A DNA stretch of 44,179 nucleotides from Bacillota bacterium. GTDB taxonomy: Bacteria > Bacillota > Clostridia > Oscillospirales > Acutalibacteraceae. Location: contig JAKJCA010000020.1 in the NCBI GenBank assembly GCA_022706685.1, positions 1-44,179 on the forward strand. The letters run 5' to 3'. A model generated the notes under the pieces. That model had not been told where the DNA came from. It did no database searches and saw only the letters and a program-made list of their open reading frames with translations. A program made the position numbers and the translations under genes. Below, piece after piece: positions 23,384 through 31,646 of the stretch; position 1 is the first letter of the stretch; the number at the start of each line of letters is the position of its first letter.

Positions 23384-24430
23384 ATGAAAAAGGAAAAACA
23401 GTCTAAAAAACGCAAAGCGCTGAAAACGATATTGATTATTGTGCTCGCTTTCGCCGTGCCGCTGGGAAGTCTCGGGCTCATTTACAACTATTATCTGAGC
23501 AAAATCAATTTTATCGGGAACGAGACGACCACGCTCGGCGTCGACCCTGATCTGACCGACGACTTTTCGTTGACCGGCGAGGATGCCTCGGCCGACGAGG
23601 GAATTGACAAAAATATCAGCGACAACCGCCTTTGGTACCATGATAAAATCATCAACGTTCTTCTCATCGGCTGCGACCAGGGCAGCCAAAAACTGTATTA
23701 TCCGCGTTCGGATGCGATGATCATCGTTTCCCTCAACAAAATCAATAAAAAAGTCAACATCGTTTCGCTGTCAAGGGCGGCGTATGTTTCCATCCCAGGC
23801 CACGGCAGGGCAAGGCTCAACGCCGCTTACGCTTACGGCGGACCCGCGCTGCTGATTGACACCATTGAACTCAACTACAAGGTACGTATCGACCACTTCG
23901 CCAGCGTCGATTTCGACGGATTTAAGAACATCATCGATTTGCTCGGCGGTATAGACGTCCATCTAACCGCGGCGGAAGTGGCTTACCTGGATACAGTCTT
24001 TGCCGCCGAAGGGGTCAGCGTATCAAAAGGGGCCGGAACTTACCATCTCAACGGCACGATGGCGCTGGCCTATGTGCGTACCAGGGCGATTGATACCGAC
24101 CGCGCCAGGACCGCGCGTCAGCGGACCGTCCTGACAAAAATCGCGCAGAAGGCCAGGAATATGTCCGCCTCGCAGGCGCTGCGCCTTTTGAATGAATTCC
24201 TCCCTCTGGTTTCAACAGATTTTACCAAAGCCGGTCTGACCGGACAGCTGGTCGCGGCGCTGTCCTATGTGCGCTGGCCGATCAGCCAGGCGATTATCCC
24301 GAGCGTCGCGCCTTCGCTGATTATGGTGGGCAAACAAGAGGTGCTCATCCTCAACTGGGATGTCGTTAAAACAGACATTCACGCCATCCTCTATCCGGGT
24401 ATTGAGCCGAAGGAGCCGCCCGCCGATTAA
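23384..24430 (+). CDS. LCP-family (LytR-CpsA-Psr) wall glycopolymer transferase
   Basis: A 348-residue membrane-anchored protein that would attach teichoic acid or capsule-type polymers to peptidoglycan outside the cell. The N-terminus is basic (KKEKQSKKRKALK) followed by one membrane helix (~14-36). The LCP domain (~85-300) has NVLLIGCDQG, YPRSDAMIIVSLN (Arg-Ser-Asp contact to the lipid pyrophosphate), LSRAAYVSIPG where R-D is usual, LAYVRTRAIDTDRARTARQR and related Arg residues. The usual LSIPRD motif is altered (LSRAAYV). It has a promoter of its own. No terminator is visible before the convergent galactokinase five bases away. Confidence 0.9.
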   Translation: MKKEKQSKKRKALKTILIIVLAFAVPLGSLGLIYNYYLSKINFIGNETTTLGVDPDLTDDFSLTGEDASADEGIDKNISDNRLWYHDKIINVLLIGCDQGSQKLYYPRSDAMIIVSLNKINKKVNIVSLSRAAYVSIPGHGRARLNAAYAYGGPALLIDTIELNYKVRIDHFASVDFDGFKNIIDLLGGIDVHLTAAEVAYLDTVFAAEGVSVSKGAGTYHLNGTMALAYVRTRAIDTDRARTARQRTVLTKIAQKARNMSASQALRLLNEFLPLVSTDFTKAGLTGQLVAALSYVRWPISQAIIPSVAPSLIMVGKQEVLILNWDVVKTDIHAILYPGIEPKEPPAD

Positions 24431-24435
24431 GGCCT

Positions 24436-25722
24436 TCAGCAGATTCTCACCCCGCCGGCGCTTCGCACGGACAGGACGTGGCATCGGCCCTCCCCGAATA
24501 CGCTTTCCATACGGGCCTTGTATTCTTCCAGCATACCGAAGGGTACAAAGGCCTGTATTGTTCCCGCAAAGCCGCCGCCGTGGAGCCTCCATGCGCCCCG
24601 TCCGGCTAAAAGGCTTTCGCTCAGCGCAAGGGCGAGGGCAAGCGGCTGTTGTTTCGAGTCGGCCGTTGTGTAGACGTTTTGATTGAACATATACGACGAG
24701 CGGCCGCCCGCAACGACTTCCTCTTTAAATGCCTCGAAATCGCCCCGCGACAGCAGCGCCGTCTGCCGAAGTACCCGTTCGTTTTCGCCGAAGAAATGAA
24801 TCGCCCGCAGAAGGGCCCTGTCGCCCACGGCTTGTCTCAAAATAGGCAGCGCGCGAGCAAAATCGACCGGGTTCACCTGCCGCAAAACGCTCTTGCCCAA
24901 TTCATGCGCGACGGCCTGCATTTCGCCGCGTACGGCGGCATATTCCCCCGTCAGGCCTGAATGGCTCCCACCGGTGTCAACGATGCAAAGGGCGTGACCG
25001 CAGGCTGCGAAGTCAAAATCGATTTTCTCAATGACAGGATGGGCAAGGTCCTCGAAATCAATCGCGACGAAACCTCCCACGGCGCAGGCTGTCTGGTCCA
25101 TCAGGCCGCAGGGCTTTCCGAAAAACTCGTTCTCTGCCTGCTGGGCGATCATCGCCATCTCCAAGGCGCCGGCTCTGCCTGCGTTAAAAAGATGATTGAT
25201 TACCGTACAGATCAGTACCTCGAAAGCAGCGGACGAGGAAAGGCCGGACCCGGCGATAACATCGGAAGCCGTCGCAGCGTCGAAACCGCCAATACGGTAT
25301 CCCCTCGCAACGAAACCGGCGCAGATGCCGCGGATAAGCGACTGCGACCTTCCCTTCTCGCCGCGGACCGGATGCAGGCGCGCCAGGTCGACCGTATCCA
25401 AGCTGTAGTTTTCCGATTTGACGCGCACCTCGTCGAGACCGTTTTCAGACGCTGCGGCAACCGCATCAAGGTTGACTGCAGCCGCAAGGACCCGTCCGTT
25501 GTTGTGGTCGGTGTGGTTGCCGCCGATTTCGCTCCGGCCCGGCGCGCTGAACAGGGCCGCACGTCCGTGTTGAGGGAACAGCTGCGTGAATGAGTCAAGC
25601 ACCCTTGCCAAGCGCGCGCGCCGGTAAAGGTTTTCCGCCTCGTCCGGATATACCCGGCCCAGTTCGCCGCCCAAACCTCCTGCGCCCAGTTCCTTTTTCA
25701 ATGTTTCCACGTCAAGCATCAT
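24436..25722 (-). CDS. galK: Galactokinase
   Basis: A GHMP-family kinase of about 428 residues that makes galactose 1-phosphate. The galactokinase signature is GRSEIGGNHTDHN, and the ATP loop is GSGLSSSAAFEV. Family-typical features also include FFGKPCGLMDQ and a C-terminal GGGFAGTIQAF. The start is ATG 25722 or 25719; the RBS AGGGAG is five or eight bases upstream. It overlaps the TVP38-family gene by 11 bases, so the two are one operon. No galT or galE is nearby. Confidence 0.93.
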   Translation of the reverse strand: MMLDVETLKKELGAGGLGGELGRVYPDEAENLYRRARLARVLDSFTQLFPQHGRAALFSAPGRSEIGGNHTDHNNGRVLAAAVNLDAVAAASENGLDEVRVKSENYSLDTVDLARLHPVRGEKGRSQSLIRGICAGFVARGYRIGGFDAATASDVIAGSGLSSSAAFEVLICTVINHLFNAGRAGALEMAMIAQQAENEFFGKPCGLMDQTACAVGGFVAIDFEDLAHPVIEKIDFDFAACGHALCIVDTGGSHSGLTGEYAAVRGEMQAVAHELGKSVLRQVNPVDFARALPILRQAVGDRALLRAIHFFGENERVLRQTALLSRGDFEAFKEEVVAGGRSSYMFNQNVYTTADSKQQPLALALALSESLLAGRGAWRLHGGGFAGTIQAFVPFGMLEEYKARMESVFGEGRCHVLSVRSAGGVRIC

Positions 25723-26488
25723 GAACACTCCCTAACTTCCTTTTACGGCGGCCTCCCCGCCTGCCGGAACCCGCGGCGATTTTTTCTGCAAGGGCCCAAA
25801 GCACGTTGGCAAAAAGCAGGGAAAGGCCCGAGAGCATCAGCACGGCGGCCAGCGGCGTCAGAAACGCCGGCGACAGCGGGTCGAAGGCGTTTTTGCCGAT
25901 AAAGGTATATGATATCAGCCGCGGCGCGTAGCCGAGAAGAGAAAGCAGCAGAAAAAGCCAGTACCGAAAACCCATGCCCCCGTAAAGGCGGCTGACGCCG
26001 TTAAGCGGAAAACTCGGAATGGTTCTGAATACAAGCAGCAGCCAGGGGTTCCCCTTGCCGGAATGTTCGAATACCGAACGGACTTTTTCGTTTTTCGCAA
26101 TCAGCCGCACGGCTCTGCCGCCTCCAAAACGGCGGCCGATATAGTATTTCACCGAAAAAAGAATCAGGATTCCGGACACGTTGAGGGCAAGCGCTTCCCA
26201 TACCGGGAATACAAGGCCGCATATCATACACATGGCTGAAACGGTCAGGCCGGGCGCGAGGCTTTTTAGTACATAAAGTAGGATGATGACGAACACGAAC
26301 AGCCAGATATCGTCAATGGAAGCGATCTTCATTTCAATATCCAGCAGTATTGCCTGAACGCCGGCATACCAATTTTTAACGATTTCGATGCGGCTGACAA
26401 AGATAACGCCGATGACCAGGAAAGAAAGCAGCAGCGAGGAGGCGCCGGCAGCCGTCATCATTTTTTTCCAGATGTTTTTCTTTGGCAA
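25712..26488 (-). CDS. TVP38/TMEM64 family (VTT/DedA-like) membrane protein
   Basis: A 258-residue membrane protein with about six helices and the VTT domain pattern. Key parts are MICGLVFPVWEALALNVSG, the loop with KYYIGRRFGG, and FRTIPSFPLNGVSRLYGGMG, which carries the conserved Arg and Gly. DedA/TVP38 proteins are linked to lipid handling across the membrane; the exact role here is unknown. The basic tail ends RRGGRRKRKLG. It is first in the operon and is driven by a strong promoter at 26525-26553. Confidence 0.88.
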   Translation of the reverse strand: MPKKNIWKKMMTAAGASSLLLSFLVIGVIFVSRIEIVKNWYAGVQAILLDIEMKIASIDDIWLFVFVIILLYVLKSLAPGLTVSAMCMICGLVFPVWEALALNVSGILILFSVKYYIGRRFGGGRAVRLIAKNEKVRSVFEHSGKGNPWLLLVFRTIPSFPLNGVSRLYGGMGFRYWLFLLLSLLGYAPRLISYTFIGKNAFDPLSPAFLTPLAAVLMLSGLSLLFANVLWALAEKIAAGSGRRGGRRKRKLGSVHDA

Positions 26489-26524
26489 AAAGAGTACTCC
26501 TTCGCCGGCTTATGTACGGGCTCA

Positions 26525-26553
26525 ATTATATGTTATTCGGGGCTCAAGGTCAA
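26525..26553 (-). promoter_or_regulatory. Promoter of the TVP38-galK operon
   Basis: On the minus strand TTGACC (26548-26553), a 17-base spacer and TATAAT (26525-26530). Confidence 0.85.
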
Positions 26554-26595
26554 ATCGCTTTCGCCTGCGGAATCTTTATTAATCGTTGCGGGTTA

Positions 26596-26604
26596 TGTTA
26601 TAAT
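26596..26604 (+). promoter_or_regulatory. Extended -10 promoter of the patatin operon
   Basis: TGTTATAAT matches the extended -10 element (TGnTATAAT). The -35 region is poor (TTTATT with an 18-base spacer). It lies 38 bases before the start codon. Confidence 0.65.
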
Positions 26605-26641
26605 TCCGAATAGACAAGCCGTCCGAAAAGGAGTGTGTGTG

Positions 26642-28024
26642 ATGGTCAAACGCGCGGTCGTCTTTAGCGGAGGCGGTGCCAAAGGCGGGTATCAAATCGG
26701 CGTCTGGCAGGTCCTCAATGAAATCGGTTATATACCGGATATCGTGACGGGTACCTCTATCGGCGCCATCAACGGCGCGCTGCTGGCGCTCGGGAAGTAC
26801 GACGAAGCCCTCGAGTTGTGGGAAAACATCGATTTGGAAAATTCGCTGCAGATATTCGAGGGAAACGCATCCGCAGGCGCTGAGAACCGCGAGGAGCGGT
26901 CGCCGAAATTTTTCCGCCAGATTGTGCTGGAAGGCGGAGTCGACTGTTCTCCGATGTTCCGGAAGATTGCCGCGCTGGTCGACGAGGCGCAGCTTCGCTC
27001 CTCCAATGTGGATTACGGTCTGGTAACGACGACCCTGCCGGCGCGCAAACCGATCGAACTTTTTCTGGAAAACATCCCGCAAGGCCAGCTGCATGATTAT
27101 ATTTTCGCAAGCGCTTCGGCCTATCCTTTCCTGAAATCCAGAAAGATCGGCGACCGTACTTATATCGACGGCGGATACGCGGATAATTTACCCGTCAAAA
27201 TGGCGCTTGAGCGCGGCGCCGGCGAAATTGTGGCGGTCAATATCGGCAAGATGGCTGTCAAAGAAATCCCCGCAAACGATGCCCGCATTCATTTTATCCA
27301 CAACCGGCGGCCTTTGAGCCCAAGCAATATCGGGAAACTGAAGGAATTTACCAGCGAGCATTCCCGAAGGAATATCCGGCAGGGCACTCTCGACGCCAAA
27401 AAAGCGTTCGGGCTGCTTGACGGCCATGTGTATGCCTTTGAACGCTATGAGAAATATAAAATCTGCTATTTTGATACCACGTGCAGTGAAAAGTACAAGA
27501 GTGTGTTTTCCGATTTCACCAGCTCCAGCATGCTGGAAAAAACTGCGCTGAAAAACGTCAGCGTGTTTTTCGCGCAGTTTGGCACCGACCCGCTCGCTTT
27601 CAACAGCAATGTCCTGCACTGCGCTGAAACGGCGGCGGAGATATTCGATCTGGACCAGACGGAAATCTATACCCTCGCTTCCATGTGTTCCCTGCTTATT
27701 GAACGTTCGAAAGCGCTGCTTTCGGAAAATACCAGCGAATCGCTGGGTAAAATGACCCGGCTGCTGGATAAAGGCCTGAGCCTTGAACTGGTCAGAAGCC
27801 TGGTCGCGCAGTTGGATAAAAAGCTTTTGCTGGGCTTTTGCTTGCAGCTGCTGCTGGAGGAACGGCTCGAACTCAGGCGCAAGCGCTGGCTTTGGGCGGT
27901 CTCGGCCATCGTACCCGACTGCTTCTGCGCGGCGCTGTTTTGCTGCAGCGCGATTCTGAACGCCGCCGAATTCACCGAAAGCGAACTGCTGGATAAAAAC
28001 AAGGCAACGGAGGAGAATCGATGA
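26642..28024 (+). CDS. Patatin-like phospholipase
   Basis: A 460-residue acyl hydrolase. ATG 26642 has AAAAGGAG nine bases upstream. The patatin domain (1-~210) has the oxyanion loop GGGAKGG (10-16), the nucleophile elbow GTSIG with Ser39, and the catalytic Asp in DGG (176-178). A long helical C-terminal part follows (~250-440) with hydrophobic stretches such as WAVSAIVPDCFCAALFCC that may contact a membrane. Lipid is the expected substrate. The stop overlaps the next start (ATGA), coupling it to a hydroxyacid dehydrogenase. Confidence 0.92.
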   Translation: MVKRAVVFSGGGAKGGYQIGVWQVLNEIGYIPDIVTGTSIGAINGALLALGKYDEALELWENIDLENSLQIFEGNASAGAENREERSPKFFRQIVLEGGVDCSPMFRKIAALVDEAQLRSSNVDYGLVTTTLPARKPIELFLENIPQGQLHDYIFASASAYPFLKSRKIGDRTYIDGGYADNLPVKMALERGAGEIVAVNIGKMAVKEIPANDARIHFIHNRRPLSPSNIGKLKEFTSEHSRRNIRQGTLDAKKAFGLLDGHVYAFERYEKYKICYFDTTCSEKYKSVFSDFTSSSMLEKTALKNVSVFFAQFGTDPLAFNSNVLHCAETAAEIFDLDQTEIYTLASMCSLLIERSKALLSENTSESLGKMTRLLDKGLSLELVRSLVAQLDKKLLLGFCLQLLLEERLELRRKRWLWAVSAIVPDCFCAALFCCSAILNAAEFTESELLDKNKATEENR

Positions 28025-28995
28025 AAATCGTAATTTTAGACGGCTACACCACCAACCCCGGCGACCTTTCGTGGGACTGGCTGGCCGAATACGGCGAGTA
28101 CAGCGTTTACGACTTCACCAAGCCGGATGAAACGGAGAAGCGGATAGCCGGTTGCGAAATCGTCTTGTCGAACAAAACGGTTCTGAACGCCGAACTTATC
28201 GGCGGCGCGGAAAAGCTGCGTTATATCGGCCTTTTGAGCACCGGCTACAATGTGGTGGACATCGAAGCGGCCGCGCGCAGAGAGATCCCGGTAACCAACA
28301 TCCCCGATTATGCGTCGCAAGCCGTCGCGCAGATGACGTTCGCCCATATCCTCGAACTGGGGAGCCGTGTCGGCGCTCATACAATGGCGGTCAAAGAAGG
28401 CAAATGGGCGGCCAGCCGCGACTTCTGCTTTTGGAACGCCCCGCTGATGGAACTCAACGGCAAGACCATCGGCATCGTCGGCTTCGGAAAAATCGGTTCT
28501 GCTGTGGCAGTGCTCGCGCAGGCGTTCGGCATGCGTGTTTTGTTCTTCAGCCCGTCGCTGAAACAGCCGCCGGAGGGCAGCGGATACCAGCAGGTCAGTC
28601 TTGACGAACTGCTGCGCAACTCGGATATCGTGACGATGCACTGCCCGCTGACGCCGGCGACCGATAAAATGGCCAACCGCTCTTTTTTTGAAAAAATGAA
28701 ACCGAACGCTTTCTTTATCAATACTTCGCGCGGCGGCGTCGTGGACGAAACCGCGCTGGCCGAGGCGCTTGATACCGGCCGGATTGCCGGAGCGGGCGTC
28801 GATGTCCTCTCCTCCGAGCCGCCAAAACCGGATAATCCCCTGCTGCGGTGCGACAAATGCAATATTACGCCGCACATCGCATGGGCGGCGTTCGAAACAA
28901 GGCAGCGGCTGATGAATATGTGCCGCGAAAATCTGCGCGCATTTTTTGAGGGGCGTTATATCAACGTCGTCAACGGTGTCGCCGCCTATCGTTAA
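28021..28995 (+). CDS. D-2-hydroxyacid dehydrogenase
   Basis: A 324-residue NAD-dependent dehydrogenase that reduces or oxidises 2-keto/2-hydroxy acids (glycerate/hydroxypyruvate-like). RBS GGAGGAG lies in the patatin end. The nucleotide loop is GFGKIG (154-159). The catalytic triad is Arg237 (NTSRGG), Glu266 (SSEPP) and His285 (TPHIAW). The second residue of the fold cofactor region (FFSPS) has no acidic residue at the end of strand beta2, so NADP is possible. Its stop overlaps the convergent HAD stop. Confidence 0.92.
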   Translation: MKIVILDGYTTNPGDLSWDWLAEYGEYSVYDFTKPDETEKRIAGCEIVLSNKTVLNAELIGGAEKLRYIGLLSTGYNVVDIEAAARREIPVTNIPDYASQAVAQMTFAHILELGSRVGAHTMAVKEGKWAASRDFCFWNAPLMELNGKTIGIVGFGKIGSAVAVLAQAFGMRVLFFSPSLKQPPEGSGYQQVSLDELLRNSDIVTMHCPLTPATDKMANRSFFEKMKPNAFFINTSRGGVVDETALAEALDTGRIAGAGVDVLSSEPPKPDNPLLRCDKCNITPHIAWAAFETRQRLMNMCRENLRAFFEGRYINVVNGVAAYR

Positions 28996-29657
28996 GGCGC
29001 GGCGATACGGTAATTCTCTTTAAGCAACCGCTCGATATCGTCAAAGCAGCCTGCCAAGGGCACCCTGCACCGCGATAGTACCTCTGACGGATGATGCCCC
29101 GTGCTGATCAGAATGCAGGAGGCGCCCAGGCGCCTCGCCATCTCGAAGTCGCCGGTCAGGTCGCCGATCACCAGCACCGCTGCGCCGTCGATTGCGTGCG
29201 TCTGCATATAGGACAGTGCGCGGCCCGTTTTGTTTTCCGCATAAAAATTTGCCGCACCGAGCACCGCGTCGAAATAGGGCGCTGCGCCGAAAAGGGAGAC
29301 ATATTTGTCAAGCTGCGTCTGTTCGCACGATGAAACGACAATTTGCCTCGCGCCGGTTTCCCGAATCGCTTGAAGCGTATGCAGCGCTCCGGGCGATAAA
29401 CCGCACTCAGCCAGGTGCTTTTCATATCCGTCGTTGTAGCCGGCCAGCAGATCGTTGTAATCCTCTTTTTCCAAGTCGAACAGCTGTTCGTAGAAGCGGA
29501 TAATCGGCGTATCCACGCATCGACGGTAAACCTCAAGGGTAATAGGGCTCAATCCCCTGGCCGCCAGCATATCGTTAACGGAAGCTAACGCCGCGCCGAC
29601 ATCGTCGAGCAGCGTCCCGTTCCAGTCCCAAAAAATATGGCTGATGCGTCTTTTCAT
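28992..29657 (-). CDS. HAD-family hydrolase (phosphoglycolate phosphatase-like)
   Basis: A 221-residue phosphatase. ATG 29657 overlaps the ThpR stop (ATGA); a longer ORF upstream has no support. Motif I is DWNGTLLDD, with Asn where the second Asp of D-x-D normally sits (Asp11, Asn13). Motif II lies near QIVVSSCEQ, motif III in the Lys of AENKTGRA, and motif IV near VLVIGDLTGDFEMA. This fits a subgroup with DxNGT. The natural substrate is unknown. Confidence 0.87.
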   Translation of the reverse strand: MKRRISHIFWDWNGTLLDDVGAALASVNDMLAARGLSPITLEVYRRCVDTPIIRFYEQLFDLEKEDYNDLLAGYNDGYEKHLAECGLSPGALHTLQAIRETGARQIVVSSCEQTQLDKYVSLFGAAPYFDAVLGAANFYAENKTGRALSYMQTHAIDGAAVLVIGDLTGDFEMARRLGASCILISTGHHPSEVLSRCRVPLAGCFDDIERLLKENYRIAAP

Positions 29658-30190
29658 CTTTTTTTCAACGGCACGGCATATAGTTCGCTGTACACGAGTT
29701 GCCCGCCGGTCCTTTCCGAACACATCAAACTGACGGCGTTTGCCGGTATGGTTATGCCCCTTAACAAACGGTCAACATACGCCATGCCCGCTGATTGTTT
29801 GAACACGACTTCTCTGCCAAGCGTCACGTGGGGAATATATTCACTCCCGCCGCAGGCGAAACCTGCCCGTTCGAGCGCCCGGCATACTGCCCGATAGAGC
29901 GTTTTTAATTCATCGCCGCCTTGAAAACCCGCGAACACAATATCCCCGCCTTCGTGTTTGAAACGCCCTGTTTTAGCAAGTTGTATTTTTAAGCAATACG
30001 CCTCCAGCGTTTCCAGGGCGCGGATATAGTTGGCCGGATCGGGTTGTTCGCCGAGAAATACAAGCGTCAGGTGCAGATTTTCCGGTCTTGTAAAGTTCCC
30101 GCGGATACTCTGCGAGCGCAACGCGTCCACAGCCGCCTGCAGTTTCGCGGTAACTTCATCATTGAAACGCAGGGCGATAAAGAGTCTCAC
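29654..30190 (-). CDS. thpR: RNA 2',3'-cyclic phosphodiesterase
   Basis: A 178-residue 2H-family phosphoesterase (LigT/ThpR). The two HxTx motifs are HLTL (40-43) and HVTL (121-124), spaced as expected. It opens 2',3'-cyclic RNA ends and may act on small RNA substrates. The start is GTG 30190, with only a weak RBS. It is divergent from the MGMT-like gene, 40 bases away, and is followed by the HAD gene with an ATGA overlap. Confidence 0.9.
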   Translation of the reverse strand: MRLFIALRFNDEVTAKLQAAVDALRSQSIRGNFTRPENLHLTLVFLGEQPDPANYIRALETLEAYCLKIQLAKTGRFKHEGGDIVFAGFQGGDELKTLYRAVCRALERAGFACGGSEYIPHVTLGREVVFKQSAGMAYVDRLLRGITIPANAVSLMCSERTGGQLVYSELYAVPLKKR

Positions 30191-30230
30191 AAAACATCAC
30201 GCTCACAATAATCATGAAAGAGGCAAATCC

Positions 30231-30545
30231 ATGGCGGACACTTTCGATTTAATCTACGAACAGGTGCGCAAAATACCAAGGGGCAGGGTATCGACTTACG
30301 GCGCGGTCGCGGCGATGGCGGGCAACCCGAGATGGCCGAGGGTCGTGGGCTTCGCCCTGCATGTCAATCCCGAGCCTGGCGCCATCCCCTGCCATCGGGT
30401 GGTCAACCGTTTCGGCGGATTGTCGGAGGCCTTCGCCTTCGGCGGCGTCAATATGCAGCGCATTCTGCTCGAAGAAGAGGGTGTTACGTTTCTGCCCGAC
30501 GGACGTGTCGATTTGAGCAAACACCTGTGGCCGGATACTAAATAA
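30231..30545 (+). CDS. MGMT-family protein (DNA alkyl-transferase domain only)
   Basis: A 104-residue protein made of the C-terminal methyltransferase domain alone. ATG 30231 has GAAAGAGG nine bases upstream. It carries the active motif PCHRV (Cys54), the recognition helix with GRVSTYGAVAAMAG and the Asn of VVNRFGG. The Cys is kept, so it may truly transfer alkyl groups, unlike ATL proteins in which Trp or Ala replaces it. The typical N-terminal domain of Ogt/Ada is missing, as in many small MGMT proteins. Confidence 0.9.
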   Translation: MADTFDLIYEQVRKIPRGRVSTYGAVAAMAGNPRWPRVVGFALHVNPEPGAIPCHRVVNRFGGLSEAFAFGGVNMQRILLEEEGVTFLPDGRVDLSKHLWPDTK

Positions 30546-30582
30546 AAAAGCCCCGTTGCCCCGCAAGCGGGTCTCCGCGGCT
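30543..30582 (-). terminator. Terminator of tRNA-Lys
   Basis: On the minus strand a GC-rich nested hairpin (AGCCGCGG... GCGGGGC...GGGGCT) ends in TTTTTTATT. It lies directly after the tRNA and overlaps the last three bases of the MGMT-like gene. Confidence 0.7.
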
Positions 30583-30586
30583 CATG

Positions 30587-30662
30587 TGGTGATCCATCGG
30601 AGATTCGAACTCCGGACACCTTGATTAAAAGTCAAGTGCTCTACCGACTGAGCTAATGGATC
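30587..30662 (-). tRNA. tRNA-Lys (anticodon TTT)
   Basis: Acceptor GATCCAT/ATGGATC, D-arm GCTCAGTCGGTAGAGC, anticodon stem CTTGA/TCAAG with loop CTTTTAA (TTT), T-arm with TTCGAAT, and an encoded CCA; 76 nt. Confidence 0.97.
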
Positions 30663-30688
30663 ATACCGGTTCGTTTCGGCACCTTGAT

Positions 30689-30717
30689 ATGATAAATGAA
30701 GTGTCTGTCAAAGTCAA
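30689..30717 (-). promoter_or_regulatory. Promoter of tRNA-Lys
   Basis: On the minus strand TTGACT (30712-30717), a 17-base spacer and TATCAT (30689-30694), about 26 bases upstream of the tRNA. Confidence 0.8.
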
Positions 30718-30817
30718 GAAAAAAATCGGCTGGCGCCTGTACTTTCGCTAAAAATTTGTCTGCTGAAAGCCGGATAAAGTATTGATTACAGCAAAGTGTC
30801 ATCGGGCGCTATATATT

Positions 30818-31633
30818 TTATTTCATCTGTGAACCGATAGCCTTGTCAAAAAGGCGGTCGCCCATGATTTTTTTGCTGATAACCGACAGCCGCGACATCC
30901 TGCCGCAAAGGTAGCGCGGTTTCGGGTTTTTCGCGTTGACGGCTTTCATAACGGCTTTGACAACGGCCGAGGGTTCGGCCGCCATAGAGCCGGTCGCGCC
31001 GCTGAGCAGTTTGTAACTCCTTTTTCCGAAATCTTCATAAGCGGTGCCGTCGCTGTTTTTCAGCAGCGAACTTTTCGCGCCGTCCGACCAGTCGGTTTTA
31101 ACGGGACCTGGTTCGATGAGCACCGCCCTGATATTGAAAGGCGCAAGTTCAAGGCGCATGCAGTCGGTGATGCCCTCAAGCGCGAACTTGGAAGCGCAGT
31201 ACCAACCGCTCGCGGGAGAATAAACCCTTCCCGCAACGCTGGAAATATTGATGATTCTGCCGCCGCCGCGCGCCCTCATGGCCGGAAGCAAAAGTTGGGA
31301 CAGGTAGACGGGAGCGAAAAAGTTGACTTCCATCTGTTCGCGGCCGTCCGTCATGGCAACGTTTTCAACCGCGCCGTACAGGCCGTAGCCGGCGTTGTTG
31401 ACAAGGATGTCCACGCTGCCGCTTTCCTCGAGAATGGTTTGCGCGCACTGCTCGATGCTCGCGGGGCTGCCGCAATCGAGTGCGAGGATTTTGCCGCCGA
31501 GCGTGCGCAGGGGTTCCATTTTTTTCAGCGAGCGCGCGGCGCAATAGACGTTATAGCCTTCTTCGAGCAGTTTTTTCGCGAGCGCGAATCCGATGCCTTT
31601 GGACGCGCCTGTTACCAATACAGTTTTTGACAC
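30818..31633 (-). CDS. Short-chain dehydrogenase/reductase
   Basis: A 271-residue SDR. GTG 31633 has GGAGGG six bases upstream. It has the nucleotide motif TGASKGIG, the structural NNAGYG, the active Tyr-Lys in WYCASKFAL, and Ser in NISSVAG. The substrate is not known. It follows the fusion gene by 13 bases and so is probably the last gene of the MarR-controlled operon. That places it next to a kinase, dehydrogenase and aldolase and hints at a sugar or sugar-acid oxidoreductase role. Confidence 0.92.
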   Translation of the reverse strand: MSKTVLVTGASKGIGFALAKKLLEEGYNVYCAARSLKKMEPLRTLGGKILALDCGSPASIEQCAQTILEESGSVDILVNNAGYGLYGAVENVAMTDGREQMEVNFFAPVYLSQLLLPAMRARGGGRIINISSVAGRVYSPASGWYCASKFALEGITDCMRLELAPFNIRAVLIEPGPVKTDWSDGAKSSLLKNSDGTAYEDFGKRSYKLLSGATGSMAAEPSAVVKAVMKAVNAKNPKPRYLCGRMSRLSVISKKIMGDRLFDKAIGSQMK

Positions 31634-31646
31634 AGCAATCCCTCCG

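Noticed and set aside
24431..24435. Terminator between the convergent LCP and galK genes
   Set aside because: Only five bases separate the stops and no stem-loop with a T-run is visible.
30231..30545. Alkyltransferase-like (ATL) protein without transfer activity
   Set aside because: The PCHRV motif keeps its Cys, whereas ATL proteins have Trp or Ala there.
30718..30817. Terminator after the SDR gene
   Set aside because: CGGCT and AGCCG before seven T on the minus strand can pair only across a loop of about 36 bases, so the structure is too weak to call.
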